NCBI GenBank assembly: GCA_002323775.1
Contig: DCPV01000130.1
Location: 4,077-24,954 of the forward strand
Source of the DNA: Firmicutes bacterium UBA1535
GTDB lineage: Bacteria; Bacillota; Clostridia; Tissierellales; Sedimentibacteraceae
Reading direction: 5' to 3'
Length of the DNA: 20,878 nt
Within the stretch, counting starts at the first letter, position 1, and each line of letters starts with the position of its first letter. A program made the position numbers and the translations under genes. Shown in pieces: positions 9,193 through 16,313 of the stretch. A model generated the notes under the pieces. The model saw nothing but the letters and a program-made list of their open reading frames with translations, was not told where the DNA came from and searched no databases.

Positions 9193-9418
9193 TTTTGCAT
9201 TGGAAACGGGAACACCTTGAAACTTTAATGAAATCGGGACTATTTATTTAGAAAAATGCAGACATAAGAAAACGTTGACCAAAAAAATTTGAATTTCAAA
9301 CGAAACTGACGCATGCCTTATAAGAGCTTGATTTTATCCTAAAAAATAGATTGGTAAAAAATGGTAATAAAAAAATATTATGAAAAAAATTGTTAGATTA
9401 TAAGCTAAAAATCAAGCT
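9193..9418 (+). other. Possible structured RNA or regulatory region upstream of the flagellar promoter
   Basis: In the 535-base gap between the ATPase gene and flgB, bases 9180-9325 are less AT-rich than their surroundings and show no coding frame. TTTGCATT (9194-9201) can pair with AATGCAGA (9255-9262), enclosing a segment with GAAAC/GAAATC motifs followed by GGGAAC/GGGAC; similar GAAAC-type motifs recur at 9268-9278 and 9302-9310. An 11-bp inverted repeat, AGCTTGATTTT / AAAATCAAGCT, spans 9325-9335 and 9408-9418. The whole stretch lies upstream of the sigma-A promoter, so it would be a separate RNA or a protein-binding region rather than a leader of flgB. I recognise no known RNA family in it. 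Confidence 0.3.
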
Positions 9419-9437
9419 TGTAAATTATACAAAACAC

Positions 9438-9466
9438 TTGCTAATATAGCTTAAATAATGTATAAT
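9438..9466 (+). promoter_or_regulatory. Sigma-A promoter of the flagellar operon
   Basis: A -35 box TTGCTA (9438-9443) and a perfect -10 TATAAT (9461-9466) are separated by exactly 17 bases. The predicted start is near 9473, about 73 bases before the flgB ATG. A vegetative sigma-A promoter for the early flagellar genes agrees with the fla/che operon of B. subtilis. No convincing sigma-D (TAAA-N15-GCCGATAA) promoter was seen beside it. Confidence 0.8.
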
Positions 9467-9488
9467 CGTATATTATTAAGTAGAAATT

Positions 9489-9514
9489 TGTCGATATGGA
9501 AAATAGTATGTCGA
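9489..9514 (+). promoter_or_regulatory. Tandem TGTCGA repeats in the flgB leader
   Basis: TGTCGA occurs at 9489-9494 and 9509-9514, exactly 20 bases (about two helical turns) apart, around +17 and +37 from the predicted start. Such phasing suits a dimeric or cooperative DNA-binding regulator. No binding protein is known to me for this motif. Confidence 0.3.
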
Positions 9515-9545
9515 ATAATGTAAAATATGAATCGGAGGAAAGATA

Positions 9546-9944
9546 ATGTCTTATTTTGATAATTTAACCACAGCCTTGCTTGCTAAAAACTTAGATGGTC
9601 TATGGCTTAGACAGCAGGTTATCATGGAAAATGTAGCAAATCGTTCAACCCCAAATTACAAGAGTAAATACGTAGATTTCGAACATGAATTAAAAAGTAA
9701 AATTTCAGATATTAACGATAAAAACAAGGCAGTAAAAGCTTCTGATCTTAGAGATGAGTTAGCAGGTACTAAAATAGTTTTAGGAGAAAATACTAATAAA
9801 ACTATGAGACTTGATGGAAATAATGTTGATGTAGAAAAAGAAAATATAGAAATGGTAAGAACACAGTTTAATTATAGCTATACTGTTGCACAGTTAAACT
9901 CATATTTTGCAAAGATGAAAATGGCTTTGTCTAGCACTAAATAA
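9546..9944 (+). CDS. flgB: Flagellar basal-body rod protein FlgB
   Basis: FlgB is a proximal rod subunit exported by the flagellar type III apparatus and assembled above the MS ring. The 132 residues match the family. The N-terminal rod helix carries the typical LRQQVIMENVANRSTPNYKS (21-40), containing the ANxxTPxYK signature. The C-terminal helix (about 100-132, FNYSYTVAQLNSYFAKMKMAL) forms the second half of the rod coiled coil. A clear GGAGGAAAG site precedes the ATG. It is the first gene of the flagellar operon and sits 26 bases before flgC, with which it is normally co-produced. Confidence 0.95.
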   Translation: MSYFDNLTTALLAKNLDGLWLRQQVIMENVANRSTPNYKSKYVDFEHELKSKISDINDKNKAVKASDLRDELAGTKIVLGENTNKTMRLDGNNVDVEKENIEMVRTQFNYSYTVAQLNSYFAKMKMALSSTK

Positions 9945-9970
9945 TATAAATTAAAAGGAGGAAGTACATA

Positions 9971-10426
9971 ATGAGTTTCTTACAGTCATTAAACATAAGT
10001 GCCTCTGGTTTAACAGCACAGAGACAGAGAATGGATATAATCTCAGAAAATTTAGCAAACAAAGATGCGACAAGAACCCAAAACGGTGGACCTTATAGAA
10101 GAAAGATGGTTGTATTCACTTCAACTAACACATCTAATTCATTATTTAATAAAATGTTGTATAACAATATAAATGATATTAATAATTCAAATCAAGTACG
10201 AGGTGTTGAGGTATCTCAAATCATAGAGGATCAAGAGCCTTTTAAGTTGTCATATGACCCTACACATCCGGATGCTAATGAAGATGGTTACGTAGAACTG
10301 CCAAATGTTGATTCCTTAAAAGAAACAGTTGACATGATGGAAGCAGTAAGATCATATCAAGCAAATATAACAACGCTAAATGCAATAAAACAAATGGCAT
10401 CAAAAGCTTTAGAAATATTGAAATAA
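9971..10426 (+). CDS. flgC: Flagellar basal-body rod protein FlgC
   Basis: FlgC is a second proximal rod subunit. The 151 residues show the conserved N-terminal rod domain LNISASGLTAQRQRMDIISE (7-26) followed by NLANKDAT (27-34), and the C-terminal rod domain VDSLKETVDMMEAVRSYQAN (about 112-131) ending in a basal-body type helix. The length is normal for the family (about 135-150). An AAAGGAGG ribosome site lies upstream of the ATG. Gene order flgB-flgC-fliE matches most Firmicutes flagellar operons. Confidence 0.95.
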   Translation: MSFLQSLNISASGLTAQRQRMDIISENLANKDATRTQNGGPYRRKMVVFTSTNTSNSLFNKMLYNNINDINNSNQVRGVEVSQIIEDQEPFKLSYDPTHPDANEDGYVELPNVDSLKETVDMMEAVRSYQANITTLNAIKQMASKALEILK

Positions 10427-10521
10427 ATCTTTAATTACACTTTTACAGCTTTAAATACGATATTATACATAAAATTAATAAGTTAAATACTAATAGAATT
10501 AATAGAAAGGGACGAATATAA

Positions 10522-10836
10522 ATGTTTATAAATCCGATACAAAAAATTAATGGATTAAACGAGTTAAATAAAATAGGAACTTCAAACAATATAGGTGAAG
10601 CTACAATAAGAGGGGAACTTCCGTTTAAAAATATATTCTCACAAGCACTGAGCGACTATAAAGAAGCAGAAACGCAAGTTAATAATGATATTTACGGACT
10701 TGTTACTGGACAAAGTGATGATTTACATAACCTGAGTATAAATATGAAAAAGGCAGAAATGTCTTTCGAGCTTTTTGTTCAATTGAGAAATAAAGCCTTG
10801 GATGTATATAAGGAACTTATGAATACAGGAATTTAA
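10522..10836 (+). CDS. fliE: Flagellar hook-basal body complex protein FliE
   Basis: FliE joins the MS ring to the rod and is among the first proteins exported. The 104 residues have the family's variable N-terminus and a conserved C-terminal half: FKNIFSQALSDYKEAETQVN (about 36-55), then HNLSINMKKAEMSFELFVQL (about 73-92) and RNKALDVYKELM. An AAAGGGA site precedes the ATG. It is separated from flgC by 95 AT-rich bases and from fliF by an unusually long, structured gap, so production of FliE and FliF may be tuned separately. Confidence 0.92.
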   Translation: MFINPIQKINGLNELNKIGTSNNIGEATIRGELPFKNIFSQALSDYKEAETQVNNDIYGLVTGQSDDLHNLSINMKKAEMSFELFVQLRNKALDVYKELMNTGI

Positions 10837-10941
10837 TAAAAATAAATTGATTGAAGATTCAAATAAACTTTGAAATAAGATTTATTTTTAAGTGTAAGAG
10901 CTTATTAGAGCAAGGTTTAAAGAAATGATAAATTACGAAAG

Positions 10942-11022
10942 GGCGTGCACCAGGCTCATGCACAGAACGCTAGTTTCTCTTTTTAAGAGATACAGGGCAT
11001 TTGGTGTAATAGGTGCATGGGC
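10942..11022 (+). promoter_or_regulatory. Candidate translational switch (structured leader) controlling fliF
   Basis: The fliE-fliF gap is about 190 bases and includes a segment much richer in G+C than the other flagellar gaps. GUGCA (10945-10949) pairs with UGCAC (10959-10963), extendable by GCG/CGC (10943-10945/10968-10970). A second hairpin occupies 10973-10993. The 3' arm of the first hairpin can instead pair as part of GCTCATGCAC (10954-10963) with GTGCATGGGC (11013-11022). That is 10 bp with one G-U, covering part of the AGGTG ribosome site and the bases just before the fliF start. GCACCAG (10947-10953) can also pair with TTGGTGT (11001-11007), which with the 10-bp helix would make a pseudoknot. 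These mutually exclusive folds are the hallmark of a translation-controlling riboswitch or protein-binding leader. It does not match the c-di-GMP or other riboswitch consensuses I know. Confidence 0.5.
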
Positions 11023-11028
11023 ATATTT

Positions 11029-12615
11029 ATGGACGAACAACTTAAAAACTTTGGTAAAAATATAATTGAGTTTTGGAAAAAGCTCAGTAAAAAAATTAAA
11101 ATTGCAGTAATAGTATCAAGTATTGTGCTTATTGCAGGAGCGATAGTTTTAACCGTAATTATGAATAAAACTGATTATGTTGTTTTATTTTCGAAATTAG
11201 AAGACACTGAAGTTACAGAGGTTATGGCTAAGCTGCAAGAAAAAAACGTTGAATATAAATATGAAAAAAATGGTCAAATTCTAGTACCTGAAAAATCAGA
11301 GGCACTTTTAAGAATGCAATTGGCACAAGAGGGTTATCCGCAATCGGGAGCTAATTACGATATCTTTAAGGATAATGTTAATTTTATGACTACTGACTCT
11401 GAGAAGAAAACATATTTCTTGTTTTTAAGGCAGGAAAGACTCCAAGCCTCTATCAAAACGATTGACGGCGTACATGATGTTATTGTAACCTTATCAATTC
11501 CGGAGAACAATAATTTTGCATGGGATGTAAATAAGGAAGAACCGACAGCTTCAGTAAAAATTAATATGATGAATGGTCAAACTCTAAGCAGATCACAGAT
11601 TCAAGGTGTTAAACGCCTTATACAGACAAGTGTTTCGGGTCTTAAAGATGAAAACCTTGCTATAATTGATACAGAGGGCAATGACTTACTGGCAAGAATA
11701 GATGATTCAGACGAATATCAAACAAATGTTTTTAAATTAAAATTAGATATTCAAAGTCAAATTGAGAAGGATATAGAATCCAGTATTAAAAAGCATCTGC
11801 TAAAGATGTATGGAGAAGATAATTACGAGGTTTCTGTAAGATGCAAAGTAAACTTAGATAAAAAGATAAGTGAGCTTTTAAAATACATACCAGATAAAGA
11901 GTCAAATAAGGGCGTTATTAATGAAGAAGATAGAAATGTTGAAATAGTAGGAAATGGTGAAGCGCAAGGCGGAGTTGTAGGAACAGAAACAAATTCTGAA
12001 ATTCCGGTATATCCTGATGTAACTATCAATGGTGATGACATTTATTATAAAAACAATAACTCGATAAAATATTTAGTAAGCCAACTTAAAGAACAAGTGC
12101 AAAGTGACCCGGGAAGTATAGAAGACGTAAAGGTTGCTGTGCTTATAAACAGAGACAGAATAAGCGAAGAAGATACTGAAAAGATTAAAGCTCTTATAGG
12201 AAATGCAGCTGGAACTCTGGCTGAAAATGTAGCAATTCATAACATGAAATTTGGCAGCGATGAAGAACCTCCTGCTACAGAAGTAGATGTTACTCCTGTC
12301 AATCCACCATTAACTCTGGAACAGAAAATTCTTTATGGTTCAATCGCAGGTGGAGTGCTTCTCTTATTTATAATAATATTGATTATTATTCTTAGAGCTA
12401 ATAAGAAAAAACGTCTTAAGAGAGAGGCCGAACTTCTTGCAACAGCTCAGGCAACAGCTAGAGGCGAGGACACTTGGGCAGATTTAAAAGAAGAAATCGG
12501 AGTTAAAGAAACAAAAGAAATGGTGCTTAAGAAACAAATAGCAGAATTTGCTAACAATAACCCAGAAATAGCATCACAGCTTATCAAAACATGGATAAAA
12601 GGGGAGGATAATTAG
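11029..12615 (+). CDS. fliF: Flagellar MS-ring protein FliF
   Basis: FliF forms the membrane-embedded MS ring on which rotor, rod and export gate assemble. Counting from the ATG at 11029 it has 528 residues: a first transmembrane helix at about 24-45, the YscJ/FliF ring-building domain beginning with YVVLFSKLEDTEVTEVMAKL, a second transmembrane helix at about 434-455, and a cytoplasmic tail (about 486-528) ending in the FliG-binding segment ETKEMVLKKQIAEFANNNPE. An in-frame ATG at 11017 would add four residues, but AGGTG at 11011-11015 is only one base before it and too close to serve. The later ATG has AGGTG 13 bases and a GGG 7 bases upstream. The start region is part of the structured leader at 10942-11022. 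It ends two bases before fliG. Confidence 0.94.
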   Translation: MDEQLKNFGKNIIEFWKKLSKKIKIAVIVSSIVLIAGAIVLTVIMNKTDYVVLFSKLEDTEVTEVMAKLQEKNVEYKYEKNGQILVPEKSEALLRMQLAQEGYPQSGANYDIFKDNVNFMTTDSEKKTYFLFLRQERLQASIKTIDGVHDVIVTLSIPENNNFAWDVNKEEPTASVKINMMNGQTLSRSQIQGVKRLIQTSVSGLKDENLAIIDTEGNDLLARIDDSDEYQTNVFKLKLDIQSQIEKDIESSIKKHLLKMYGEDNYEVSVRCKVNLDKKISELLKYIPDKESNKGVINEEDRNVEIVGNGEAQGGVVGTETNSEIPVYPDVTINGDDIYYKNNNSIKYLVSQLKEQVQSDPGSIEDVKVAVLINRDRISEEDTEKIKALIGNAAGTLAENVAIHNMKFGSDEEPPATEVDVTPVNPPLTLEQKILYGSIAGGVLLLFIIILIIILRANKKKRLKREAELLATAQATARGEDTWADLKEEIGVKETKEMVLKKQIAEFANNNPEIASQLIKTWIKGEDN

Positions 12616-12617
12616 AT

Positions 12618-13619
12618 ATGGCAGAGCTTTCAGGAAAACAAAAAGCAGCGGCGATAATTGTATCATTAGGTTCAGATACTGGATCTAAAATATATAAGCA
12701 TCTAAATGAAGAAGACATAGAACAGCTAACTCTTGAAATAGCTCAGTTGAAAGCTATTTCTCCAGAAGATTTCGAGAAAATATTAGAAGATTTCTATGCT
12801 ATATGTCTAACCCAAAAAGTAATAACAGAAGGTGGAGTTGGTTACGCAAGAGATGTCTTAGAAAAAGCTTTTGGAGCTCAGATGGCGGCAAGCTTACTTG
12901 AAAGAGTAACAAAGTCTATGAAGACAAAAGCCTTTGAATTTATCAGAAAAGCCGATTACAAGAATTTGCTTTCTATTATACAAAATGAGCATCCTCAAAC
13001 TATAGCCTTGGTTTTATCCTATGCAAGAACAGACCAAGCAGCAGCAGTCATCGGTGAATTACCTAAAGAAAAGAAGATTGCAGTTGTTGAAAGAATTGCA
13101 AAAATGGACAGGACTTCTCCGGAAGTAATCAAGCAAGTAGAGGAAGCCTTGCAAAAGAAATTTATGTCTGTTGTTTCTGTTGATTTCACAGAAATAGGTG
13201 GAATTGGCTACATAGCAGATGTAATGAACAATATGGACAGAGGAAACGAAAAATATGTCTTTGATGAATTAAGCAGAAAAGATATGAAATTAGCAGACGA
13301 AATCAGAAAGAGAATGTTTGTATTTGAAGACATTATTACTCTCGGCGGCAGAGATATACAACGCTTTATCAGAGAGGTTGACAGTAAAGATTTGGTTCTT
13401 GCCTTAAAAGGTGCTAATAAAGAAGTTGGAGAGGTTATACTTTCTAATATGTCCCAAAGAATGCAGGATACTATTAAATCAGAGTTGGAATATACACATA
13501 ATGTAAGATTAAGAGATGTTGAAGAAGCACAGCAAAGAATAGTTTCTGTTGTAAGAAGATTGGAAGAAGAAGGAGAATTAGTAATAACAAAGGGTGGAAA
13601 GGATGAGATAATTGTCTAA
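12618..13619 (+). CDS. fliG: Flagellar motor switch protein FliG
   Basis: FliG couples the rotor to the stators and sets the direction of rotation. The 333 residues contain the N-terminal FliF-binding domain (about 1-100, starting GKQKAAAIIVSLG). The middle domain has the FliM-binding EHPQTIALVL (124-133). The C-terminal torque domain has MFVFEDI (233-239) and the charged helix region IQRFIREVDSKDLVLALKGA (247-266), whose conserved charged residues face the stator. It starts two bases after the fliF stop, preceded by GGGGAGGA inside the end of fliF, so the two ring proteins are likely made together. Its end overlaps fliH by eight bases. Confidence 0.96.
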   Translation: MAELSGKQKAAAIIVSLGSDTGSKIYKHLNEEDIEQLTLEIAQLKAISPEDFEKILEDFYAICLTQKVITEGGVGYARDVLEKAFGAQMAASLLERVTKSMKTKAFEFIRKADYKNLLSIIQNEHPQTIALVLSYARTDQAAAVIGELPKEKKIAVVERIAKMDRTSPEVIKQVEEALQKKFMSVVSVDFTEIGGIGYIADVMNNMDRGNEKYVFDELSRKDMKLADEIRKRMFVFEDIITLGGRDIQRFIREVDSKDLVLALKGANKEVGEVILSNMSQRMQDTIKSELEYTHNVRLRDVEEAQQRIVSVVRRLEEEGELVITKGGKDEIIV

Positions 13620-14376
13620 GATAATCAAATCAGACTATGTTATTATTCAAGAGCCTAAAAGTATTTACAATAGCTTAGAACATCCTAAATCTACAGGAAA
13701 ACATATAGATGTTAGAAACAGTTTATCGATGGTTTCAGATAGCGAAAGAGAAAAGATAATAGCCGATGCTATCAAAGAATCAAAAGAAATTATAGAAACT
13801 GCTGATAATTATAAAATCAATATGCTTGCAACTGTTGATAAAGAGATAGAGGAGCATAGAAAAAGAGGCTACGAAGTTGGATATACACAAGCTTATGAAA
13901 AAGGAAAAAGTCTTGGGTATGAAGAAGGAAAGATAATAGCACAAAAAGAAATAGATAAAAAAAGTGAAGATCTCATAGCCGAGCTATGTAAGCAAATATA
14001 CATGGTAGAGGATAGTAAGGACGAGATTATAAAAAGATATGAGAAAGATTTAGTTAAACTTGCTACTGAAATAGCAGAAAAAATAATACGAGTAAAAATC
14101 AGTCAAAATGATGAGATAATAAAAGACATTCTAAATAACGCAGTAAAGGATTATAGAAATGTCGAATGGTTAAAAATCTATCTTTCAAAAAATGATTACA
14201 TAACAATTTCTACTGATAAAAATATCATGGAAAGACTCTCGCAGATTTCTGAACATGTTGCTTTAGAAGCCATGGCAGATGGAGAGGATGGAGAATTGAT
14301 AATTGAAAGCCCCGAAAATCTTATTGATTTAGGAGTAGATACTCAACTTAGCAATTTAAGAAATGCGATATCATAA
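13612..14376 (+). CDS. fliH: Flagellar export ATPase regulator FliH
   Basis: FliH is the stator-like partner that holds and regulates the FliI ATPase, related to V/F-ATPase peripheral stalk subunits. The 254 residues show an N-terminal low-complexity part and a helical GxxxG repeat region with Gly86, Gly90, Gly98, Gly102 and Gly106 (segment RGYEVGYTQAYEKGKSLGY, 85-103). A C-terminal FliI-binding domain (about 130-254) ends ESPENLIDLGVDTQLSNLRN. The start is TTG at 13612, supported by AAAGGA eight bases upstream and by the lack of a usable ATG; the nearby ATG at 13603 runs straight into a stop. It overlaps the fliG end, indicating translational coupling. Confidence 0.87.
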   Translation: MSKIIKSDYVIIQEPKSIYNSLEHPKSTGKHIDVRNSLSMVSDSEREKIIADAIKESKEIIETADNYKINMLATVDKEIEEHRKRGYEVGYTQAYEKGKSLGYEEGKIIAQKEIDKKSEDLIAELCKQIYMVEDSKDEIIKRYEKDLVKLATEIAEKIIRVKISQNDEIIKDILNNAVKDYRNVEWLKIYLSKNDYITISTDKNIMERLSQISEHVALEAMADGEDGELIIESPENLIDLGVDTQLSNLRNAIS

Positions 14377-14385
14377 TCGTGTTAT

Positions 14386-14402
14386 AATATGCTAAGCATA
14401 TT
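14386..14402 (+). other. Intergenic hairpin between fliH and fliI
   Basis: AATATGC / GCATATT (14386-14392 / 14396-14402) form a 7-bp perfect stem with a TAA loop just after the fliH stop. No U-tract follows, so it is more likely an mRNA stability or processing element than a terminator. Confidence 0.4.
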
Positions 14403-14431
14403 GCAAAATAGTCTAAAGGAGATAACTTATT

Positions 14432-15742
14432 GTGAATTTTGAAGAACTTAGCAGACTGATAAATAAATCCGATTTTTTCACCTACATGGGCAAAGTAAAA
14501 AAAATCTCCGGACTAATGGTAGAAGCTACAGGATCTAAATATAAAATAGGCGAAATTTGTAAAATTTTAACAGAAGATAATAAACAAATTGACACAGAGG
14601 TAGTTGGATTTAACGACGATAGAGTAATACTGATGCCTTATGAGGACATCAAAGGAATAGGACTTGGAAATGTAGTTGTATCAACAGGTAAAAAGTTGCG
14701 AATTCCTGTAGGTGATTTTTTAAAAGGCAGGATAATAGATTCCAGAGGCAGGGCTATAGACGGAAAAGGTGAATTTGATAATATTGATGATTACTGCTAT
14801 GTAGATAACGCCTATATCAATCCTTTATCAAGACCAAGAATAGATACAAGTTTAAGCTTTGGAGTTAAAGCTTTGGACGGAGTTCTGACTATAGGCAAGG
14901 GTCAAAGAATGGGTATATTTGCAGGTAGTGGAGTTGGAAAAAGTACACTGATGGGTATGGTCGCCAAGAATGTAAAAGCTGACATAAATGTTATAGCTCT
15001 TGTAGGCGAGAGAGGCAGAGAGGTTAGAGAATTTATAGAGAAAGACTTGGGCGAGGAAGGTCTGGCAAGATCTGTAGTAGTGGTAGCAACATCTGACCAG
15101 CCAGCCATGCTTAGACTTAAATGCTCCTTAGTTGCGACAACAATAGCTGAATACTTTAAGGATCAAGGCAAGGATGTTCTTCTGATGATGGACTCGCTGA
15201 CAAGATTTGCGATGGCTCAAAGAGAGATAGGACTGGCAACAGGCGAGCCTCCTGTTTCAAGAGGATACACTCCTTCAATATATGCAGAATTACCGAAATT
15301 ATTGGAAAGAAGTGGAAATTTTGAACAAGGCTCAATAACAGGTATATACACAGTTTTGGTAGAGGGTGATGATACAAATGAGCCAATATCAGATACAGTA
15401 AGAGGTATACTGGATGGTCACATAGTTTTGACAAGAGAATTAGCAAACAGAAATCACTTTCCAGCCATTGATGTAAATGCGAGCATCTCTCGTTTGATGA
15501 CTGATATAGCAGGCAAAAATCATATTAAAAACGCTAAAAAGCTAAGAGACATTTTGTCCTTATACTATGCAAATTACGACCTAATATCGATAGGTGCGTA
15601 TAAAAAAGGCTCTAACCCAGCACTGGATTATGCTATTGACAAAGTTGATATAGTAAACAAATTTTTACAGCAGGAGATAAACGAAAGCTTTAGCTTTGAG
15701 GATACACTGAGCATTTTAAATGATATTGTAGGCAATGATTAA
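14432..15742 (+). CDS. fliI: Flagellum-specific export ATP synthase FliI
   Basis: FliI is the hexameric ATPase at the cytoplasmic face of the flagellar type III export apparatus, homologous to F1-beta. The 436 residues have Walker A AGSGVGKST (164-172), the conserved GERGREVREF (192-201), Walker B VLLMMDSLTR (249-258), and AMAQREIGLATGEPPVSRGY (260-279), a signature of the family, followed by SRPRIDTSL-type nucleotide-domain context earlier at 133-141. The start is GTG, supported by AAAGGAG (14415-14421) ten bases upstream. It lies between fliH and fliJ, its binding partners. Confidence 0.96.
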   Translation: MNFEELSRLINKSDFFTYMGKVKKISGLMVEATGSKYKIGEICKILTEDNKQIDTEVVGFNDDRVILMPYEDIKGIGLGNVVVSTGKKLRIPVGDFLKGRIIDSRGRAIDGKGEFDNIDDYCYVDNAYINPLSRPRIDTSLSFGVKALDGVLTIGKGQRMGIFAGSGVGKSTLMGMVAKNVKADINVIALVGERGREVREFIEKDLGEEGLARSVVVVATSDQPAMLRLKCSLVATTIAEYFKDQGKDVLLMMDSLTRFAMAQREIGLATGEPPVSRGYTPSIYAELPKLLERSGNFEQGSITGIYTVLVEGDDTNEPISDTVRGILDGHIVLTRELANRNHFPAIDVNASISRLMTDIAGKNHIKNAKKLRDILSLYYANYDLISIGAYKKGSNPALDYAIDKVDIVNKFLQQEINESFSFEDTLSILNDIVGND

Positions 15743-15768
15743 GATGAGAAAAGGTAATGTAGATTAAT

Positions 15769-16221
15769 ATGAAAAAATTCAAGTTTTCTTTAGAAAAAAT
15801 ATTGCAATTAAAGGAACAGATTTTAAAAAATTTAAAAAATGATTTATCCTTTCTACAAATGGCGCTTAAAGAAAAAGAGGCAGAGATACAAGACTTATGG
15901 TCAAAATATTATAAGACTGACAATGAATACAAGGAAAAATCCTCAAAATCTATAATGCCGTATGAAATTGCACAATACAAAGATTATATGAGCTATATTA
16001 CAAACCTGATAAAAAAGAAAGAAGAAGAAAAATCTGTCATTCTGAAAAAAATAGAAGCAAAAAAACAAGAAATAATCAATATGAATATAGATATATCGAC
16101 CTTGGAGAAGTTAAAGGATAAGAAGCTGGCAAAATATAATTACAAGGTTCAGAAGATGGAAGAAATACTAATAGAAGAATTTGTTTCAAATTCAACATCA
16201 GTTTCAGCAGAAGCAAACTGA
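15769..16221 (+). CDS. fliJ: Flagellar export protein FliJ
   Basis: FliJ is a small coiled-coil protein that acts as the central stalk of the FliI ring and helps hand over export substrates. The 150 residues begin with the family-typical KFKFSLEKILQLKEQ (3-17), and nearly the whole chain is Lys/Glu-rich heptad-like helix, as expected. Family identification rests on that start, the helical composition and the position straight after fliI. In B. subtilis a ylxF gene sits between fliJ and fliK; here fliK follows directly after a 92-base gap. Confidence 0.85.
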   Translation: MKKFKFSLEKILQLKEQILKNLKNDLSFLQMALKEKEAEIQDLWSKYYKTDNEYKEKSSKSIMPYEIAQYKDYMSYITNLIKKKEEEKSVILKKIEAKKQEIINMNIDISTLEKLKDKKLAKYNYKVQKMEEILIEEFVSNSTSVSAEAN

Positions 16222-16239
16222 TAAGCTTATTAAATTAGA

Positions 16240-16279
16240 CTATGAAAATTATGCTAAATCTTAGTATAAGTAAACATAG
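16240..16279 (+). other. Intergenic stem-loop between fliJ and fliK
   Basis: TTATGCTAA (16249-16257) pairs with TTAGTATAA (16261-16269) over nine positions with one G-U and an ATC loop. An outer CTATG/CATAG pair (16240-16244/16275-16279) can nest around it. It sits in the 92-base fliJ-fliK gap, before a strong AAGGAGGTG ribosome site, and has no U-tract. Confidence 0.4.
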
Positions 16280-16313
16280 AATATAATTAAGATATGTAAG
16301 GAGGTGAAAATAA

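Noticed and set aside
9480..9500. A sigma-D flagellar promoter using GTCGATAT
   Set aside because: The -10-like sequence has no TAAA -35 box at 15-16 bases, and a far better sigma-A promoter lies just upstream.
10442..10469. A promoter before fliE (TTTACA and TATACA spaced 16)
   Set aside because: The -10 box is poor and the sequence is AT-rich. fliE is best read as part of the transcript from the promoter at 9438-9466.
10942..11022. A c-di-GMP riboswitch before fliF
   Set aside because: Flagellar genes of clostridia can carry these, but the core sequences of class I (with GCAAA/GCC-type tetraloop receptor parts) and class II are not present. The element is reported only as an unassigned structured leader.
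11017..11028. fliF starting at the earlier ATG (11017)
   Set aside because: The only ribosome-site-like sequence is one base before it. The ATG at 11029 has workable spacing, although the earlier start cannot be fully excluded.
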